Counted from the first letter of the stretch, positions 28,523-37,156 are shown. The stretch: 64,000 bases of DNA from Chryseobacterium aurantiacum (GCF_003020585.1 NZ_PXUE01000001.1:744001-808000); one strand, 5' to 3'. Translations and numbers: made by a program. Notes: a model not told the origin generated them from the letters alone.

Positions 28523-28883
28523 AATAGTATTATTTGTATTTAATTATTATCTTGAATTTATTGTGAATAATTCAATAGATTTTGTTCATATTCATTATTT
28601 GGTGATATAAATTTAGCTAAAAATGTTTAAATAAACCAATTATTCTGGTTAATAATCCTTAATTCATGTTATGAATCAGGGTTAATAGTTAAAAACATAG
28701 ATATTGTATTTTTTTTCGTATATTTTAGAGATATCCTATTAAAATTACTTGAAAAAGGAGAATGTTTTAATGCTGTTTTTTCAAGTAAAATCATAGAACC
28801 ATCCGTGTGGAGGAAAAAAAAATACCACAAAAAAAATACAGTTAAAAAAAGCCTTATATTTGATTGATAGACTGAATAGTTAT
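28523..28883. promoter_or_regulatory. Divergent intergenic region with a long inverted repeat
   Basis: This 361-bp gap separates the amide hydrolase (minus) from the phytochrome gene (plus). It holds a perfect 12-bp inverted repeat (TTACTTGAAAAA at 28745-28756 and TTTTTCAAGTAA at 28777-28788, 20-nt loop), a small palindrome ATTCATGTTATGAAT (about 28662-28676), and a -7-like TATATTTG at 28855-28862 just before the phytochrome start. No terminator is expected between divergent genes, so the stem may be regulatory. Confidence 0.45.
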
Positions 28884-31082
28884 ATGAATTTTGTAGAATG
28901 CCACGATGAACCCATCCATATTCCAGGCTCTATACAAAGTTTTGGTTATTTGATTGGCATTGATGCGGAGTCCCATTCCATTACTTTTTTCAGCAGGAAT
29001 ATATCGGATATATTTAAAATCGGAAACCTAGACGAGTTGTTCGACAGTAAACTTTCGGACTTTCCGGAAAGTTTTCAACCTATTATAGATTCAGATATCT
29101 ATACATCACTGAACAGATTCACCAGAAGAGAAAATGAAACGTATTTTGATAAAATCTTTATTAAGGATAAAGAATATCATTTTTCTGTGTTCAGAAGCGG
29201 AGGTTTTATTTTTCTGGAATTTGAAGAGGTTTTAGTGAATCCTGATAAAAGAATTTCCAATAAATATGACAATTTTTATGTCATAGATGACGAAAAGGAA
29301 CTTTGGAACCATTTACTGGAAACACTCACCAAAGTGGTGAACTATGACAGAATGATGGTCTATAAATTTATGATGGACGGCTCTGGAAAGGTTATAGCCG
29401 AAAAGAAAGATGAGAATATGGAAAGTTTCCTTGGGCTTCACTACCCTGAATCTGATATTCCAAGACAAGCCCGTGAACTTTATCTTAAAAAAAGAAAAAG
29501 AATATTCAGTAATGTACATACGGAGACGGTTCCTGTTGTGAGTAAAATCAATACAAATATTGACCTTAGTTTTTCAGCATCGCGTGGGATGTCTCCTGTG
29601 CATAGGCAATACCTGATCAATTCCGGTGTTTCCTCCAGCTTTAGTGTCTCCATTATTATCGATAACCATCTTTGGGGGCTGGTGACCTGTCAAAATGTAG
29701 AGCCCAAACACGTGGATCTTGAAGACAGAGTGCAGGCAGGGATATTTACAGCCCTGGCAGCCAATGCCTATTCTTCTTTTAAATCAAAAAAAGAACTGAA
29801 CTATCGTCTTGAAGTGAATGAGAAACTGTCTCAGCTGAAAACAAAATTTTTAAAGCATCATAATTTATTTGATTCTCTTGTTGAAAGTAAACCGGATATC
29901 AAAAATTTACCGGAAGCAGATGGTCTGGCCGTTGTTTCGGATGAAAATATAGTTACCGATGGAACAACTCCTGCCATTGATGAAATTAAAAAAATTGGAC
30001 AGTGGGCTTTGGAAAATACAACCGATCGTATTTATATCAACCGAAGTTTCCTTAGAAATCATGGGAAAGAACTGAACCTATCTGAAAATGCCGCCGGAAT
30101 CATTATTTACTTCATCGAAAGAGATAAAAATGAAATGCTGATCTGGTTCCGTAAAGAGTTTGACGAACATATTAACTGGGCTGGTAATCCGGAAAAAAAA
30201 ATAGAGGTGTTTTCTGAGAATGGGGAAGAGAAGCATATGGTTTCTCCCAGAACCTCATTCCAGATTTTTACAGAGAATATTAAAGGCCATTCCAAGAGAT
30301 GGAACTCCAGAAATGTAAGTGCGGTGCAGGCTGTAAGAGATTTGATTCTGGAAACTTCTCATAAGAACTATAATGTGATCAAAAGGCTTAATGATGAGCT
30401 TAAAAAGGTGAATGAAGAACTGGATAGCTTTTCTTATACAATCTCTCATGATTTGGGAACGCCTTTAACAGTGATGAAATTGAATGCCCAAATGCTTTTG
30501 GGGAACCTTACTGATGATTCTGAGAAGAGCAAAACAAAGATCAATACCATCATTGAAGAAATTGATAATATGGCAGAAATGATGAAAGATGTGCTTCAGC
30601 TCAGCCGGGCCAAGCATAGCGATATTCAGCTTGAGAGCCTTACTACCCTGAATACCATTTACAAGATTTCTGAAAATGCGAAGATGACTTACGGAAGTCC
30701 TAAAAGTGAAATTATCATTAAGGAATGTCCGGATGTAATGGCAGATAAAACCCTGCTTCATCAGGTGTTTTTGAATATCATCAACAATGCAGTGAAATAT
30801 TCTTCCCATAAAGATCAGCCAAAGGTGGAAATTGAAGGGACGGAAGACGGGCAAACCATTATTTACAGGATTTCAGATAACGGAATCGGTATTCCTGAGG
30901 AAGAGAAGCATAAGATGTTTAAAATCTTCAACAGGATGGATAATGCGAAGAAATTTAAAGGAAATGGAGTAGGATTATCCATAGTACACCGAATCATGAA
31001 AAGAATAGGAGGAAATGTAGATTATGAGAGCAATAAAGAGGGGACTTCCTTCATTTTAACGTTCAAAAAACCTTACATTTGA
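28884..31082 (+). CDS. Bacteriophytochrome sensor histidine kinase
   Basis: Starting at ATG 28884 gives 732 residues; a TTG at 28860 would add eight but lies inside a -7-like TATATTTG. The domain order is PAS_2 (about 1-105), GAF (about 115-290), PHY (about 300-480), HisKA and HATPase. Biliverdin would attach to the N-terminal Cys6 in VECHDEPIHIPGSIQSFG; the GAF domain has SDIPRQARELY and SRGMSPVHRQYL, and the PHY tongue shows the PRTSF motif. The kinase H-box is SYTISHDLGTP (His522), with FLNIINNAVKYS (N box), SDNGIGIPEE and GNGVGLSIVHR. It senses red/far-red light. The heme oxygenase that makes its chromophore follows after 20 bp. No response regulator is adjacent. Confidence 0.95.
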   Translation: MNFVECHDEPIHIPGSIQSFGYLIGIDAESHSITFFSRNISDIFKIGNLDELFDSKLSDFPESFQPIIDSDIYTSLNRFTRRENETYFDKIFIKDKEYHFSVFRSGGFIFLEFEEVLVNPDKRISNKYDNFYVIDDEKELWNHLLETLTKVVNYDRMMVYKFMMDGSGKVIAEKKDENMESFLGLHYPESDIPRQARELYLKKRKRIFSNVHTETVPVVSKINTNIDLSFSASRGMSPVHRQYLINSGVSSSFSVSIIIDNHLWGLVTCQNVEPKHVDLEDRVQAGIFTALAANAYSSFKSKKELNYRLEVNEKLSQLKTKFLKHHNLFDSLVESKPDIKNLPEADGLAVVSDENIVTDGTTPAIDEIKKIGQWALENTTDRIYINRSFLRNHGKELNLSENAAGIIIYFIERDKNEMLIWFRKEFDEHINWAGNPEKKIEVFSENGEEKHMVSPRTSFQIFTENIKGHSKRWNSRNVSAVQAVRDLILETSHKNYNVIKRLNDELKKVNEELDSFSYTISHDLGTPLTVMKLNAQMLLGNLTDDSEKSKTKINTIIEEIDNMAEMMKDVLQLSRAKHSDIQLESLTTLNTIYKISENAKMTYGSPKSEIIIKECPDVMADKTLLHQVFLNIINNAVKYSSHKDQPKVEIEGTEDGQTIIYRISDNGIGIPEEEKHKMFKIFNRMDNAKKFKGNGVGLSIVHRIMKRIGGNVDYESNKEGTSFILTFKKPYI

Positions 31083-31102
31083 GAAACTTTTAAAACGTTA
31101 TT

Positions 31103-31654
31103 ATGGTATCAGAATATCTTAAACAAAATACAGCAGAATATCACGATGCAGCTGAGAAGCTTTTTAATTCTGAAAAGATTTTTAATAAAACTTTCACATT
31201 AGAAGATTATAAAAAGATCATCCATACCAATTACCTGATGCTTCTTCACAGTGAAGATAAAATATTCAACAGTCTTTCTGAGAAGTATGCTGAAAAACTT
31301 CAGCTTGAAAACAGAAAGAAGCTTTCCCTTATTGAAAAGGATCTTGAAAGTCTTTCTCTGGAAAATAAGGCTGTTTCTCACCCTTTGGAGTTTGAGAATG
31401 AAAATGAAGCTTTGGGGGCGATGTATGTGATTGAAGGTTCTACTTTGGGCGGAAACGTTATTGCAAAACAGCTTTCTAAAACGGAAGGTTTTGATGAGGT
31501 AACTTTTAATTTCTTTGGATGCTATCAGGAGAATACCGGACCTATGTGGAAGAACTTTAAAGAGGTTTTGGACACGGAAGTTGCAGAGGAAAACTATCAT
31601 GAAGTGCTTTCCGGAGCGAAAAAACTATACACGTTTTTACTGAACGTCAACTAA
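31103..31654 (+). CDS. Biliverdin-producing heme oxygenase
   Basis: The 183-residue soluble protein belongs to the bacterial heme oxygenase family linked to phytochromes. His14 in TAEYHDAAEK is the expected proximal heme ligand, and the distal helix is GAMYVIEGSTLGGNVIAKQL, whose Gly residues allow heme bending and O2 access. The enzyme opens heme to biliverdin, releasing CO and iron; biliverdin is the chromophore of the upstream phytochrome. The 20-bp gap shows the two genes form an operon. Confidence 0.93.
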   Translation: MVSEYLKQNTAEYHDAAEKLFNSEKIFNKTFTLEDYKKIIHTNYLMLLHSEDKIFNSLSEKYAEKLQLENRKKLSLIEKDLESLSLENKAVSHPLEFENENEALGAMYVIEGSTLGGNVIAKQLSKTEGFDEVTFNFFGCYQENTGPMWKNFKEVLDTEVAEENYHEVLSGAKKLYTFLLNVN

Positions 31655-31686
31655 TTTCTTTTAATTCTAATTAAATTTCTGAAAAA

Positions 31687-31717
31687 TTGCTCATTTTTTC
31701 AGGATTTATTAAATTTG
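31687..31717 (+). promoter_or_regulatory. Bacteroidota-type promoter of mdh (TTG-N20-TAAATTTG)
   Basis: A TTG at 31687-31689 is 20 bp upstream of TAAATTTG at 31710-31717, a full match to the Bacteroidota -33/-7 consensus. The ATG of mdh is 56 bp downstream. Confidence 0.75.
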
Positions 31718-31773
31718 GGGAGTTTCAATTTTAAACTTAACTAACAAAAATAAATAATTTAAAAAGTAACAAT

Positions 31774-32700
31774 ATGAAAGTAACTGTAGTAGGTGCAGGC
31801 GCTGTAGGAGCAAGCTGTGCAGAATACATCGCAATGAAGAACTTCTGTTCAGAAGTAGTTTTGGTAGATATTAAAGAAGGATTTGCTGAAGGTAAGGCAA
31901 TGGATTTGATGCAGACAGCGTCTCTTAACGGATTCGATACAAAAATTACTGGAACAACAGGAGATTACAGCAAAACTGCAGGTTCTCACGTAGCAGTAAT
32001 CACTTCAGGTATTCCAAGAAAACCTGGAATGACTAGAGAAGAATTAATTGGTATCAATGCAGGTATCGTAAAAGAAGTTACTGAAAACTTAGTAAAACAC
32101 TCTCCGGAAGTAATCATCATTGTGGTTTCTAACCCAATGGATACTATGGCTTATTTGGTTCACAAAACTTCAGGTCTTCCTAAGCACAAGATCATCGGAA
32201 TGGGTGGTGCTTTAGACTCTGCAAGATTCAAATATAGATTGGCAGAAGCATTAGAAGCTCCAATTTCTGATGTTGATGGTATGGTAATCGCTGCTCACAG
32301 TGATACAGGTATGCTTCCATTATTGAGCAAGGCTACAAGAAATGGTGTTCCTGTAACTGAATTCTTAGACGAAGAAAAACAAAAATATGTAATTGAAGAA
32401 ACTAAAGTAGGTGGTGCTACCCTTACTAAATTATTAGGAACTTCTGCTTGGTATGCTCCAGGTGCAGCTGTTTCTGTAATGGTTCAGGCTATTGCATGTG
32501 ACCAAAAGAAAATGATCCCTTGTTCTTTAATGCTTGAGGGTGAGTACGGACAAAACGATATCTGCCTAGGTGTTCCTGCTATCATCGGAGCAAACGGTGT
32601 AGAATCAATTGTAAACGTAACATTGACTGCTGAAGAGCAATTGAAATTCGCTGAAGCTGCAAATGCAGTAAGAGAAGTGAATGGAGATCTTAAATTCTAA
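31774..32700 (+). CDS. mdh: Malate dehydrogenase (NAD-dependent, LDH-like type)
   Basis: The enzyme interconverts malate and oxaloacetate in the TCA cycle. The 308-residue protein begins MKVTVVGAGAVGASCAEYIA, the NAD-binding loop, with Asp in VVLVDIKEG selecting NAD. The substrate loop reads SGIPRKPGMTREEL (two Arg), and catalytic residues lie in VSNPMDTM and AAHSDTGMLPL (His-Asp pair region). The length matches the LDH-like MDH group. It has its own promoter and a strong terminator, so it is monocistronic. Codon use is that of a highly expressed gene. Confidence 0.96.
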   Translation: MKVTVVGAGAVGASCAEYIAMKNFCSEVVLVDIKEGFAEGKAMDLMQTASLNGFDTKITGTTGDYSKTAGSHVAVITSGIPRKPGMTREELIGINAGIVKEVTENLVKHSPEVIIIVVSNPMDTMAYLVHKTSGLPKHKIIGMGGALDSARFKYRLAEALEAPISDVDGMVIAAHSDTGMLPLLSKATRNGVPVTEFLDEEKQKYVIEETKVGGATLTKLLGTSAWYAPGAAVSVMVQAIACDQKKMIPCSLMLEGEYGQNDICLGVPAIIGANGVESIVNVTLTAEEQLKFAEAANAVREVNGDLKF

Positions 32701-32720
32701 TTTACAGAATTATATATATG

Positions 32721-32751
32721 AAAACCGCGCCACCAAGGCGCGGTTTTTTTT
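32721..32751 (+). terminator. Rho-independent terminator of mdh
   Basis: A GC-rich hairpin has arms AAAACCGCGCC and GGCGCGGTTTT with a short ACCAA loop, followed by a run of T. Confidence 0.9.
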
Positions 32752-32859
32752 GTAAAAGAATTTTTTATTGGCTTCCTTTTTTATCCTTTCCGGTTTTTTT
32801 TAGATTGCACAAAAAAAGAGCGGTAAAAAACCGCCCTAATTTTTATCTAACAACTAACT

Positions 32860-33108
32860 TTAATAATGACATCCACATCCTGTTTCCCATTCCTGACAGA
32901 AACGTTGTGGCTCATGGCAAGGGGTTCCACCACCAGGGCCTCCTCCAGTATTACCACCTCCACCAGTTGATCTGTAGCAGATATCTCCGCTACAATAATA
33001 GGATCCGTGGGTTGGAGGACAAACGCCATCTAAACAAAAGGCATAGGCTGTATCTCCTCCGCTAATTAACACCAATTGGCTTCTCTTTAATTTTTTTAAA
33101 TTTTTCAT
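32860..33108 (-). CDS. Double-glycine-leader, Cys-rich secreted peptide (bacteriocin-like)
   Basis: The start at 33108 gives 82 residues: an 18-residue leader MKNLKKLKRSQLVLISGG ending in Gly-Gly, followed by about 64 residues. The leader pattern (MKNLKKL, hydrophobic LxxI, SGG) is the class used by peptidase-containing ABC exporters, and such 'bacteriocin-like' genes are common in Chryseobacterium. The core has eight Cys (FCLDGVC, YYCSGDIC, PCHE, FCQE, GCGCHY) around a Gly-rich linker GGGGNTGGGPGGG. Cysteines may form four disulfides or bind a metal. No exporter is nearby. A longer reading from 33168 would bury the leader and is rejected. Confidence 0.7.
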   Translation of the reverse strand: MKNLKKLKRSQLVLISGGDTAYAFCLDGVCPPTHGSYYCSGDICYRSTGGGGNTGGGPGGGTPCHEPQRFCQEWETGCGCHY

Positions 33109-33149
33109 AGTAATTAATGTTTTTAATTTGCTGATAACTAAAGTATAAA

Positions 33150-33182
33150 AAAAATAAGACACCGGCAAGTGTTTTAATTTAA
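33150..33182 (-). terminator. Terminator-like hairpin after the acetyltransferase operon
   Basis: On the minus strand AAAACAC and GTGTCTT pair (one mismatch) around TTGCCG, followed by ATTTTTTTT. It separates the 33244-34991 genes from the leader peptide gene. Confidence 0.5.
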
Positions 33183-33243
33183 ATAAATAAAATAAAACGA
33201 TTATTGAGAAATGATATTAAAAATAGTGTCTTTAATTTTAGAA

Positions 33244-33780
33244 TTAATCAACATCTAAAGTCATAAAAAGAGCAATTTCATCAGGGTTATCATATAATCT
33301 AGTATTCAGTCCTGTGATATTGAATCCCATTCTTCTGTAAAACTGTATGGCAGGGTAGTTGGTGTTCTGGGTTTCAAGTTCAATGACCCGGCAGTTGAGG
33401 CTTCGGGCTTCTTTGATGGCGTTTTTAATCAGTATAATTCCGAATCCCTGTCTTCTGTATTTTTCATTAACAAGGATATTTTCTATATAAAAACTATTGT
33501 TCCATATTCTGTGCTCACCAATGATCCAGCCTTGGAGTTCACCATCTGCAAACACTCCAAAGGAGTTGTCTTTTTCAATGATGGCATTCAGTTCTTCCAG
33601 TTCATCAGAATCAGTCTTCCAGTTTTTAGTATAAGACAAGGACTTTTCCCTTAAAGTAAATTCAAAGGAATTGGAGTATTCTATAGAAGAAACAGAATAA
33701 ATTTTATCTGTTGTATATCCATTATGTCCCCAATTCAGGCTGGGGTTGGAGGATAGCTTTTGTAGTTTTCTTATTTCCAC
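33244..33780 (-). CDS. GNAT-family N-acetyltransferase
   Basis: The 178-residue protein contains the acetyl-CoA-binding core of the GNAT fold: ENILVNEKYRRQGFGIILIK, i.e. the Q/RxxGxG/A loop, followed by NCRVIELETQNTNYPAIQFY and RRMGFNITGLNTRLYDN. These are motifs A and B of the family. The acceptor substrate is unknown. The gene ends the minus-strand group 34991-33244, with a 12-bp gap to the VOC gene. Confidence 0.85.
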   Translation of the reverse strand: MEIRKLQKLSSNPSLNWGHNGYTTDKIYSVSSIEYSNSFEFTLREKSLSYTKNWKTDSDELEELNAIIEKDNSFGVFADGELQGWIIGEHRIWNNSFYIENILVNEKYRRQGFGIILIKNAIKEARSLNCRVIELETQNTNYPAIQFYRRMGFNITGLNTRLYDNPDEIALFMTLDVD

Positions 33781-33792
33781 GAAGAAGAATAT

Positions 33793-34185
33793 TTATTGAA
33801 TTTCAGTACAGATTTCTACTAAATAATGGTCAGGATCCTTAATGTAAGCTGTTTTCTGCCCCCAAGGTTTTACTGCGATATCTTCATACAGTTCGGCACC
33901 ATTTTTAACCGCCTTTTCTACCAAGGCTTCCGCATTATCAGTCACAAAACCAAGTTCTATTCCAAATGGTTTTGCTTCTGTTTTAGAGGATAGAAAACCT
34001 TTTTTTAGGTTTGAGCCAGCTAAGCTGATGGAAGCAAAAGATAGACTGGTTTCTCCGGTAAGTAATTCTCCATAGTCTTTTTCCGGAGTAATGAATTTTA
34101 TTTCAGCGTCAAAGGTGTTTTTATAGAAGTTCATGGATTGCTCCACATCTTCCACGTACAAAATGACATATTTAAACTTAATCAT
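33793..34185 (-). CDS. VOC-family (glyoxalase/bleomycin-resistance-type) protein
   Basis: The 130-residue protein has the two beta-alpha-beta-beta-beta modules of the vicinal oxygen chelate fold: FKYVILYVEDVEQSMNFYKN and, in the second module, DNAEALVEKAVKNGAELYED followed by KDPDHYLVEIC (Glu metal ligand position). Members include glyoxalases, dioxygenases and drug-binding resistance proteins. The substrate is unknown. It lies between an acetyltransferase and an unknown protein and may be co-transcribed with both. Confidence 0.85.
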   Translation of the reverse strand: MIKFKYVILYVEDVEQSMNFYKNTFDAEIKFITPEKDYGELLTGETSLSFASISLAGSNLKKGFLSSKTEAKPFGIELGFVTDNAEALVEKAVKNGAELYEDIAVKPWGQKTAYIKDPDHYLVEICTEIQ

Positions 34186-34205
34186 ACTATTAAATTAAAA
34201 TGGTT

Positions 34206-34991
34206 TTATTTTTTGTTTATAATATATTCCTCATCTATCATCAGTTCAATATGAGGGCCGTTTTGAGGATAGTTGCTTAATCCTCCAAAATGACCGAAAT
34301 GAAGTGAATATTTTTGACTGAGCTGCCTTACCTTGTTTCCGAATGAATTAACATGAACAGTCTGAATAGCATCTTTCCTCTGCTGTCCATTGCTGAAAAA
34401 CAGCATTAGATTACAATGATTATTAAAATCATAATCTTTGTAATAGAATACATTGATATTTTCTTCCTGACATATCGGGATCAGATCAGCGATGAAGTTT
34501 TTTTTATCTGCTAAGGGCAGATTGCAGTCGATTCTTATTGAGAGGTTTTCAGCATTATTTTTTTTAAATTCCGAACCCACAATTTGAATAAACCGATATT
34601 CAATATTTTCAAAATCTTCTCTTTTCGGCGGATAGTTTTTATTGAGCTGGGCTTTAAAGGGGCTGTCTGAACCCAATAATTCTGCGTTTTCTTGGATCAA
34701 CACATCTTCTATTTTCTTTGCAAACTGAAAATGGTAATCGAAAAGTTGATGATCTCCAATACTAATAATAAGCTGATCCTCTTTGATAGCAAGCGATAAA
34801 TACGTTCTTTTGAACTGTAATTTCAATTCTTCAAGTTGCCTGATGAGGTTTTCAATGTTGCTCACCTGAACTCTTGCAACCAGTTCTGCTTCATTATCTG
34901 CATGGCCTCCGTAACCTTCAAAAAACCTGAAAAACTTGAAATGGTATAGATTTTCAGGGAATTTAAAGTACCAGTATACTCCTAAAATCAT
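34206..34991 (-). CDS. Hypothetical cytosolic protein
   Basis: The 261-residue protein starts MILGVYWYFKFPENLYHFKF and has no signal or membrane segment. Recognisable stretches are FEGYGGHADNEAELVARV, a heptad-like helix around residues 45-60, and a His-rich C-terminus (YSLHFGHFGGLSNYPQNG, then GPHIELMIDEEY). I do not recognise a family. It is the first gene of the minus-strand group with the VOC and GNAT genes, with gaps of 20 and 12 bp. Confidence 0.6.
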   Translation of the reverse strand: MILGVYWYFKFPENLYHFKFFRFFEGYGGHADNEAELVARVQVSNIENLIRQLEELKLQFKRTYLSLAIKEDQLIISIGDHQLFDYHFQFAKKIEDVLIQENAELLGSDSPFKAQLNKNYPPKREDFENIEYRFIQIVGSEFKKNNAENLSIRIDCNLPLADKKNFIADLIPICQEENINVFYYKDYDFNNHCNLMLFFSNGQQRKDAIQTVHVNSFGNKVRQLSQKYSLHFGHFGGLSNYPQNGPHIELMIDEEYIINKK

Positions 34992-35065
34992 GATGAATTG
35001 GGTTAGAGAATTGAATAAAGATCAAATTTAAATAAAATTTCATACTCTAAAACTTTCAAAACCCC

Positions 35066-35073
35066 TAAATTTG
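35066..35073 (+). promoter_or_regulatory. Bacteroidota -7 element (TAAATTTG) before the phosphatase gene
   Basis: TAAATTTG fits TAnnTTTG exactly and lies 22 bp before ATG 35096. No TTG is at the expected -33 distance. Confidence 0.5.
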
Positions 35074-35095
35074 TGATCAATAAAAATTTACTTGG

Positions 35096-36742
35096 ATGCT
35101 TAGGAACATTTCAATTGCGGCAGCTACTTTTTTGTCCGTAGTTACAATCAATGCGCAGAAGAACAGAAATTCTCAATTGGAAAGACCCAAATTAGTTGTA
35201 GGTCTGGTAGTGGATCAAATGCGTTGGGATTATCTATACCGTTTTTACAATAAATATGGAAATGACGGTTTCAAAAGATTATTGAATACAGGATATTCTT
35301 TAAATAATGTACACATTCCGTATGTTCCTACCATTACAGCGTTGGGGCACACATGTATCTATACAGGATCTGTACCCGCAATTCACGGAATTGCCGGAAA
35401 CGACTGGACGGATAAGGAAACGGGTAAAGGAGTATACTGTACTGCAGATGACAGCGTTCAGCCGGTAGGGACTACCAATGCAAAAACAGGAAGCCACTCT
35501 CCGAAAAACCTTTGGTCTACAACAGTAACAGATGAATTAAGACTGGCAACCAATTTTCAGGGGAAAGTAGTTGGTGTTTCTTTGAAAGACCGTGCTTCCA
35601 TTCTTCCTGCAGGACACACTCCAAATGGAGCGTTCTGGTTTGATGACAGTACAGGGAATTTTGTTACAAGTACATGGTATATGAATGATCTTCCTCAATG
35701 GGTAAAGTCATTCAACTCTCAGAATTTGCCAGAAAAATTAGTAGCAAATGGTTGGAATACTTTACTTCCAATTAATCAGTATACGGAAAGTTCACCTGAT
35801 AATTCTTCTTGGGAAGGGCTATTGGGAAGTGCAAAGACACCTACTTTTCCTTACAACGATCTAGCAAAAGACTATCAAACGAAAAAAGATAACATCCGTT
35901 ATACTCCTTTCGGAAATACTCTGACTCTGAAGTTGGCAGAAGCTTCTGTAGAGGGTGAAAAACTAGGAGGAGATGCTATCACAGACTTTTTAGCAATCAA
36001 TTTGGCTTCAACGGATTATGCAGGACATAAATTCGGACCCAATTCTATTGAAGTGGAGGATGTTTATATCAGATTAGATCAGGATTTAGCACAATTCTTC
36101 AACTATCTGGATTCGAAAGTTGGAAAAGGAGAGTATACCGTTTTTCTTTCTGCTGACCACGGAGGTGCACATTCTGTAGGATTCCTGAAAGAGCATAAAA
36201 TCCCAACCGGATTTTTCGGAGAAGGAGCTGAAAAGAATATTAATGAAAAGTTGAAAGCGAAGTTTGGTGCTGATAAATTGGTTAATGCCATTGATAACTA
36301 TCAGATTTATTTTGATAGAAAAGTATTGGCAGACAACAAACTTGAGTTGGATGATGTGAGAAACTTTGCGGTAAAAGAATTAGAAAAAGACCCTACTGTT
36401 TTATATGCCGTTTCTGTAGATAAAGTTCAGGAAGCAAGTATTCCGGAGCCTATCAAACAAAGAATTATCAACGGAATCAACAGACAGAGAAGTGGTGATA
36501 TTCAATTGATTTCCCATGATTCTATGCTTCCGCCATATTCTAAAACAGGAACTACACACAGTGTATGGAATTCTTATGATTCACATATTCCATTGATCTT
36601 TATGGGATGGGGAGTGAAGCAGGGAGAAAGCAACAAGGCTTATCATATGACAGATATTGCGCCTACCGTTTCTTCATTACTGAAAATTCAATTCCCAAGT
36701 GGAAATGTTGGAAACCCAATTACAGAAGTAATCGGTAAATAA
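35096..36742 (+). CDS. pafA: PafA-like alkaline phosphatase
   Basis: The 548-residue exported protein (signal MLRNISIAAATFLSVVTINA) belongs to the alkaline phosphatase superfamily and is PafA-like. The known PafA active-site set (numbered from the Elizabethkingia/Chryseobacterium enzyme) maps with an offset of +2: metal ligand Asp40 (VVDQM), nucleophile Thr81 (PTITALGH), Asn102 (AGNDW), and Lys164/Arg166 (LKDRAS), which define phosphomonoesterase specificity. Later zinc ligands are visible in STDYAGHKF (Asp, His), LSADHGGAH (Asp-His) and GTTHSVWN (His). It releases phosphate from monoesters in the periplasm and is calcium- and phosphate-insensitive in characterised relatives. It is followed by a terminator and is monocistronic. 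Confidence 0.92.
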   Translation: MLRNISIAAATFLSVVTINAQKNRNSQLERPKLVVGLVVDQMRWDYLYRFYNKYGNDGFKRLLNTGYSLNNVHIPYVPTITALGHTCIYTGSVPAIHGIAGNDWTDKETGKGVYCTADDSVQPVGTTNAKTGSHSPKNLWSTTVTDELRLATNFQGKVVGVSLKDRASILPAGHTPNGAFWFDDSTGNFVTSTWYMNDLPQWVKSFNSQNLPEKLVANGWNTLLPINQYTESSPDNSSWEGLLGSAKTPTFPYNDLAKDYQTKKDNIRYTPFGNTLTLKLAEASVEGEKLGGDAITDFLAINLASTDYAGHKFGPNSIEVEDVYIRLDQDLAQFFNYLDSKVGKGEYTVFLSADHGGAHSVGFLKEHKIPTGFFGEGAEKNINEKLKAKFGADKLVNAIDNYQIYFDRKVLADNKLELDDVRNFAVKELEKDPTVLYAVSVDKVQEASIPEPIKQRIINGINRQRSGDIQLISHDSMLPPYSKTGTTHSVWNSYDSHIPLIFMGWGVKQGESNKAYHMTDIAPTVSSLLKIQFPSGNVGNPITEVIGK

Positions 36743-36765
36743 GCAAACATCTTATTATACATAAT

Positions 36766-36801
36766 CAGCTGCTTTCGTATGGAGGCAGCTGTTTTATTTT
36801 A
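36766..36801 (+). terminator. Terminator after the phosphatase gene
   Basis: Arms CAGCTGC and GCAGCTG pair perfectly around a 13-nt stretch and are followed by TTTTATTTT. Confidence 0.7.
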
Positions 36802-36924
36802 TATGTATAATGTTTTCTGCATAAAATTGTCTGCGCATTTATAGTAAATCTATATGTATCTTTTTTTGTCAAACATAGATGCAGATTGCAACAAAATGTA
36901 ATGACTGACCTATAAATCTGCTTT

Positions 36925-36954
36925 TTGGTCAATACATTTAAAAAGCTATCTTTG
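36925..36954 (+). promoter_or_regulatory. Bacteroidota-type promoter of the cobalamin riboswitch transcript
   Basis: TTG at 36925-36927 is 19 bp upstream of TATCTTTG (36947-36954), a full match to the Bacteroidota promoter consensus. Transcription would start just before the riboswitch. Confidence 0.75.
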
Positions 36955-36959
36955 CAAAA

Positions 36960-37110
36960 ATTTTGGTTTCCAGCATATTGGAATGAAAAGGGAATTGGGT
37001 GAGATCCCCAGACTGTCCCCGCAACTGTAAATCGCAACAAAAGTTTCTGTAAACAGCCACTGTACAAACGGGAAGGCGCAGAAAGCGAAAGTCAGGAGAC
37101 CTGCCAGAAT
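36960..37110 (+). ncRNA. Cobalamin riboswitch (adenosylcobalamin-type aptamer)
   Basis: The conserved core of the B12 aptamer is present in order: AAAGGGAATTGGGTGAGAT (J2/3 and P3 region), the invariant CTGTCCCCGCAACTGTAA (the B12 box side at about 37012-37029), GCCACTGTAC, CGGGAAGGC, and AAGTCAGGAGACCTGCC (B12 box, about 37088-37105). It ends about 50 bp before the ATG of the TonB receptor. No terminator hairpin is visible after it, so it probably represses translation when B12 is bound, lowering expression of the uptake genes. Confidence 0.95.
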
Positions 37111-37156
37111 AATAATCAAAAAAAACATATTGCTTTCGGAGGAAAAGTGAATTAAT

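Noticed and set aside
28860..28883. TTG start for the phytochrome gene
   Set aside because: The TTG overlaps a -7-like TATATTTG; the ATG at 28884 still keeps the chromophore Cys (Cys6). Not fully excluded.
32718..33065. Plus-strand reading frame after mdh
   Set aside because: It begins within the mdh terminator hairpin and lies antisense to the double-glycine peptide gene, with no plausible protein features.
36765..37128. Minus-strand reading frames opposite the cobalamin riboswitch
   Set aside because: They are antisense to the riboswitch and its promoter and show no protein-like features.
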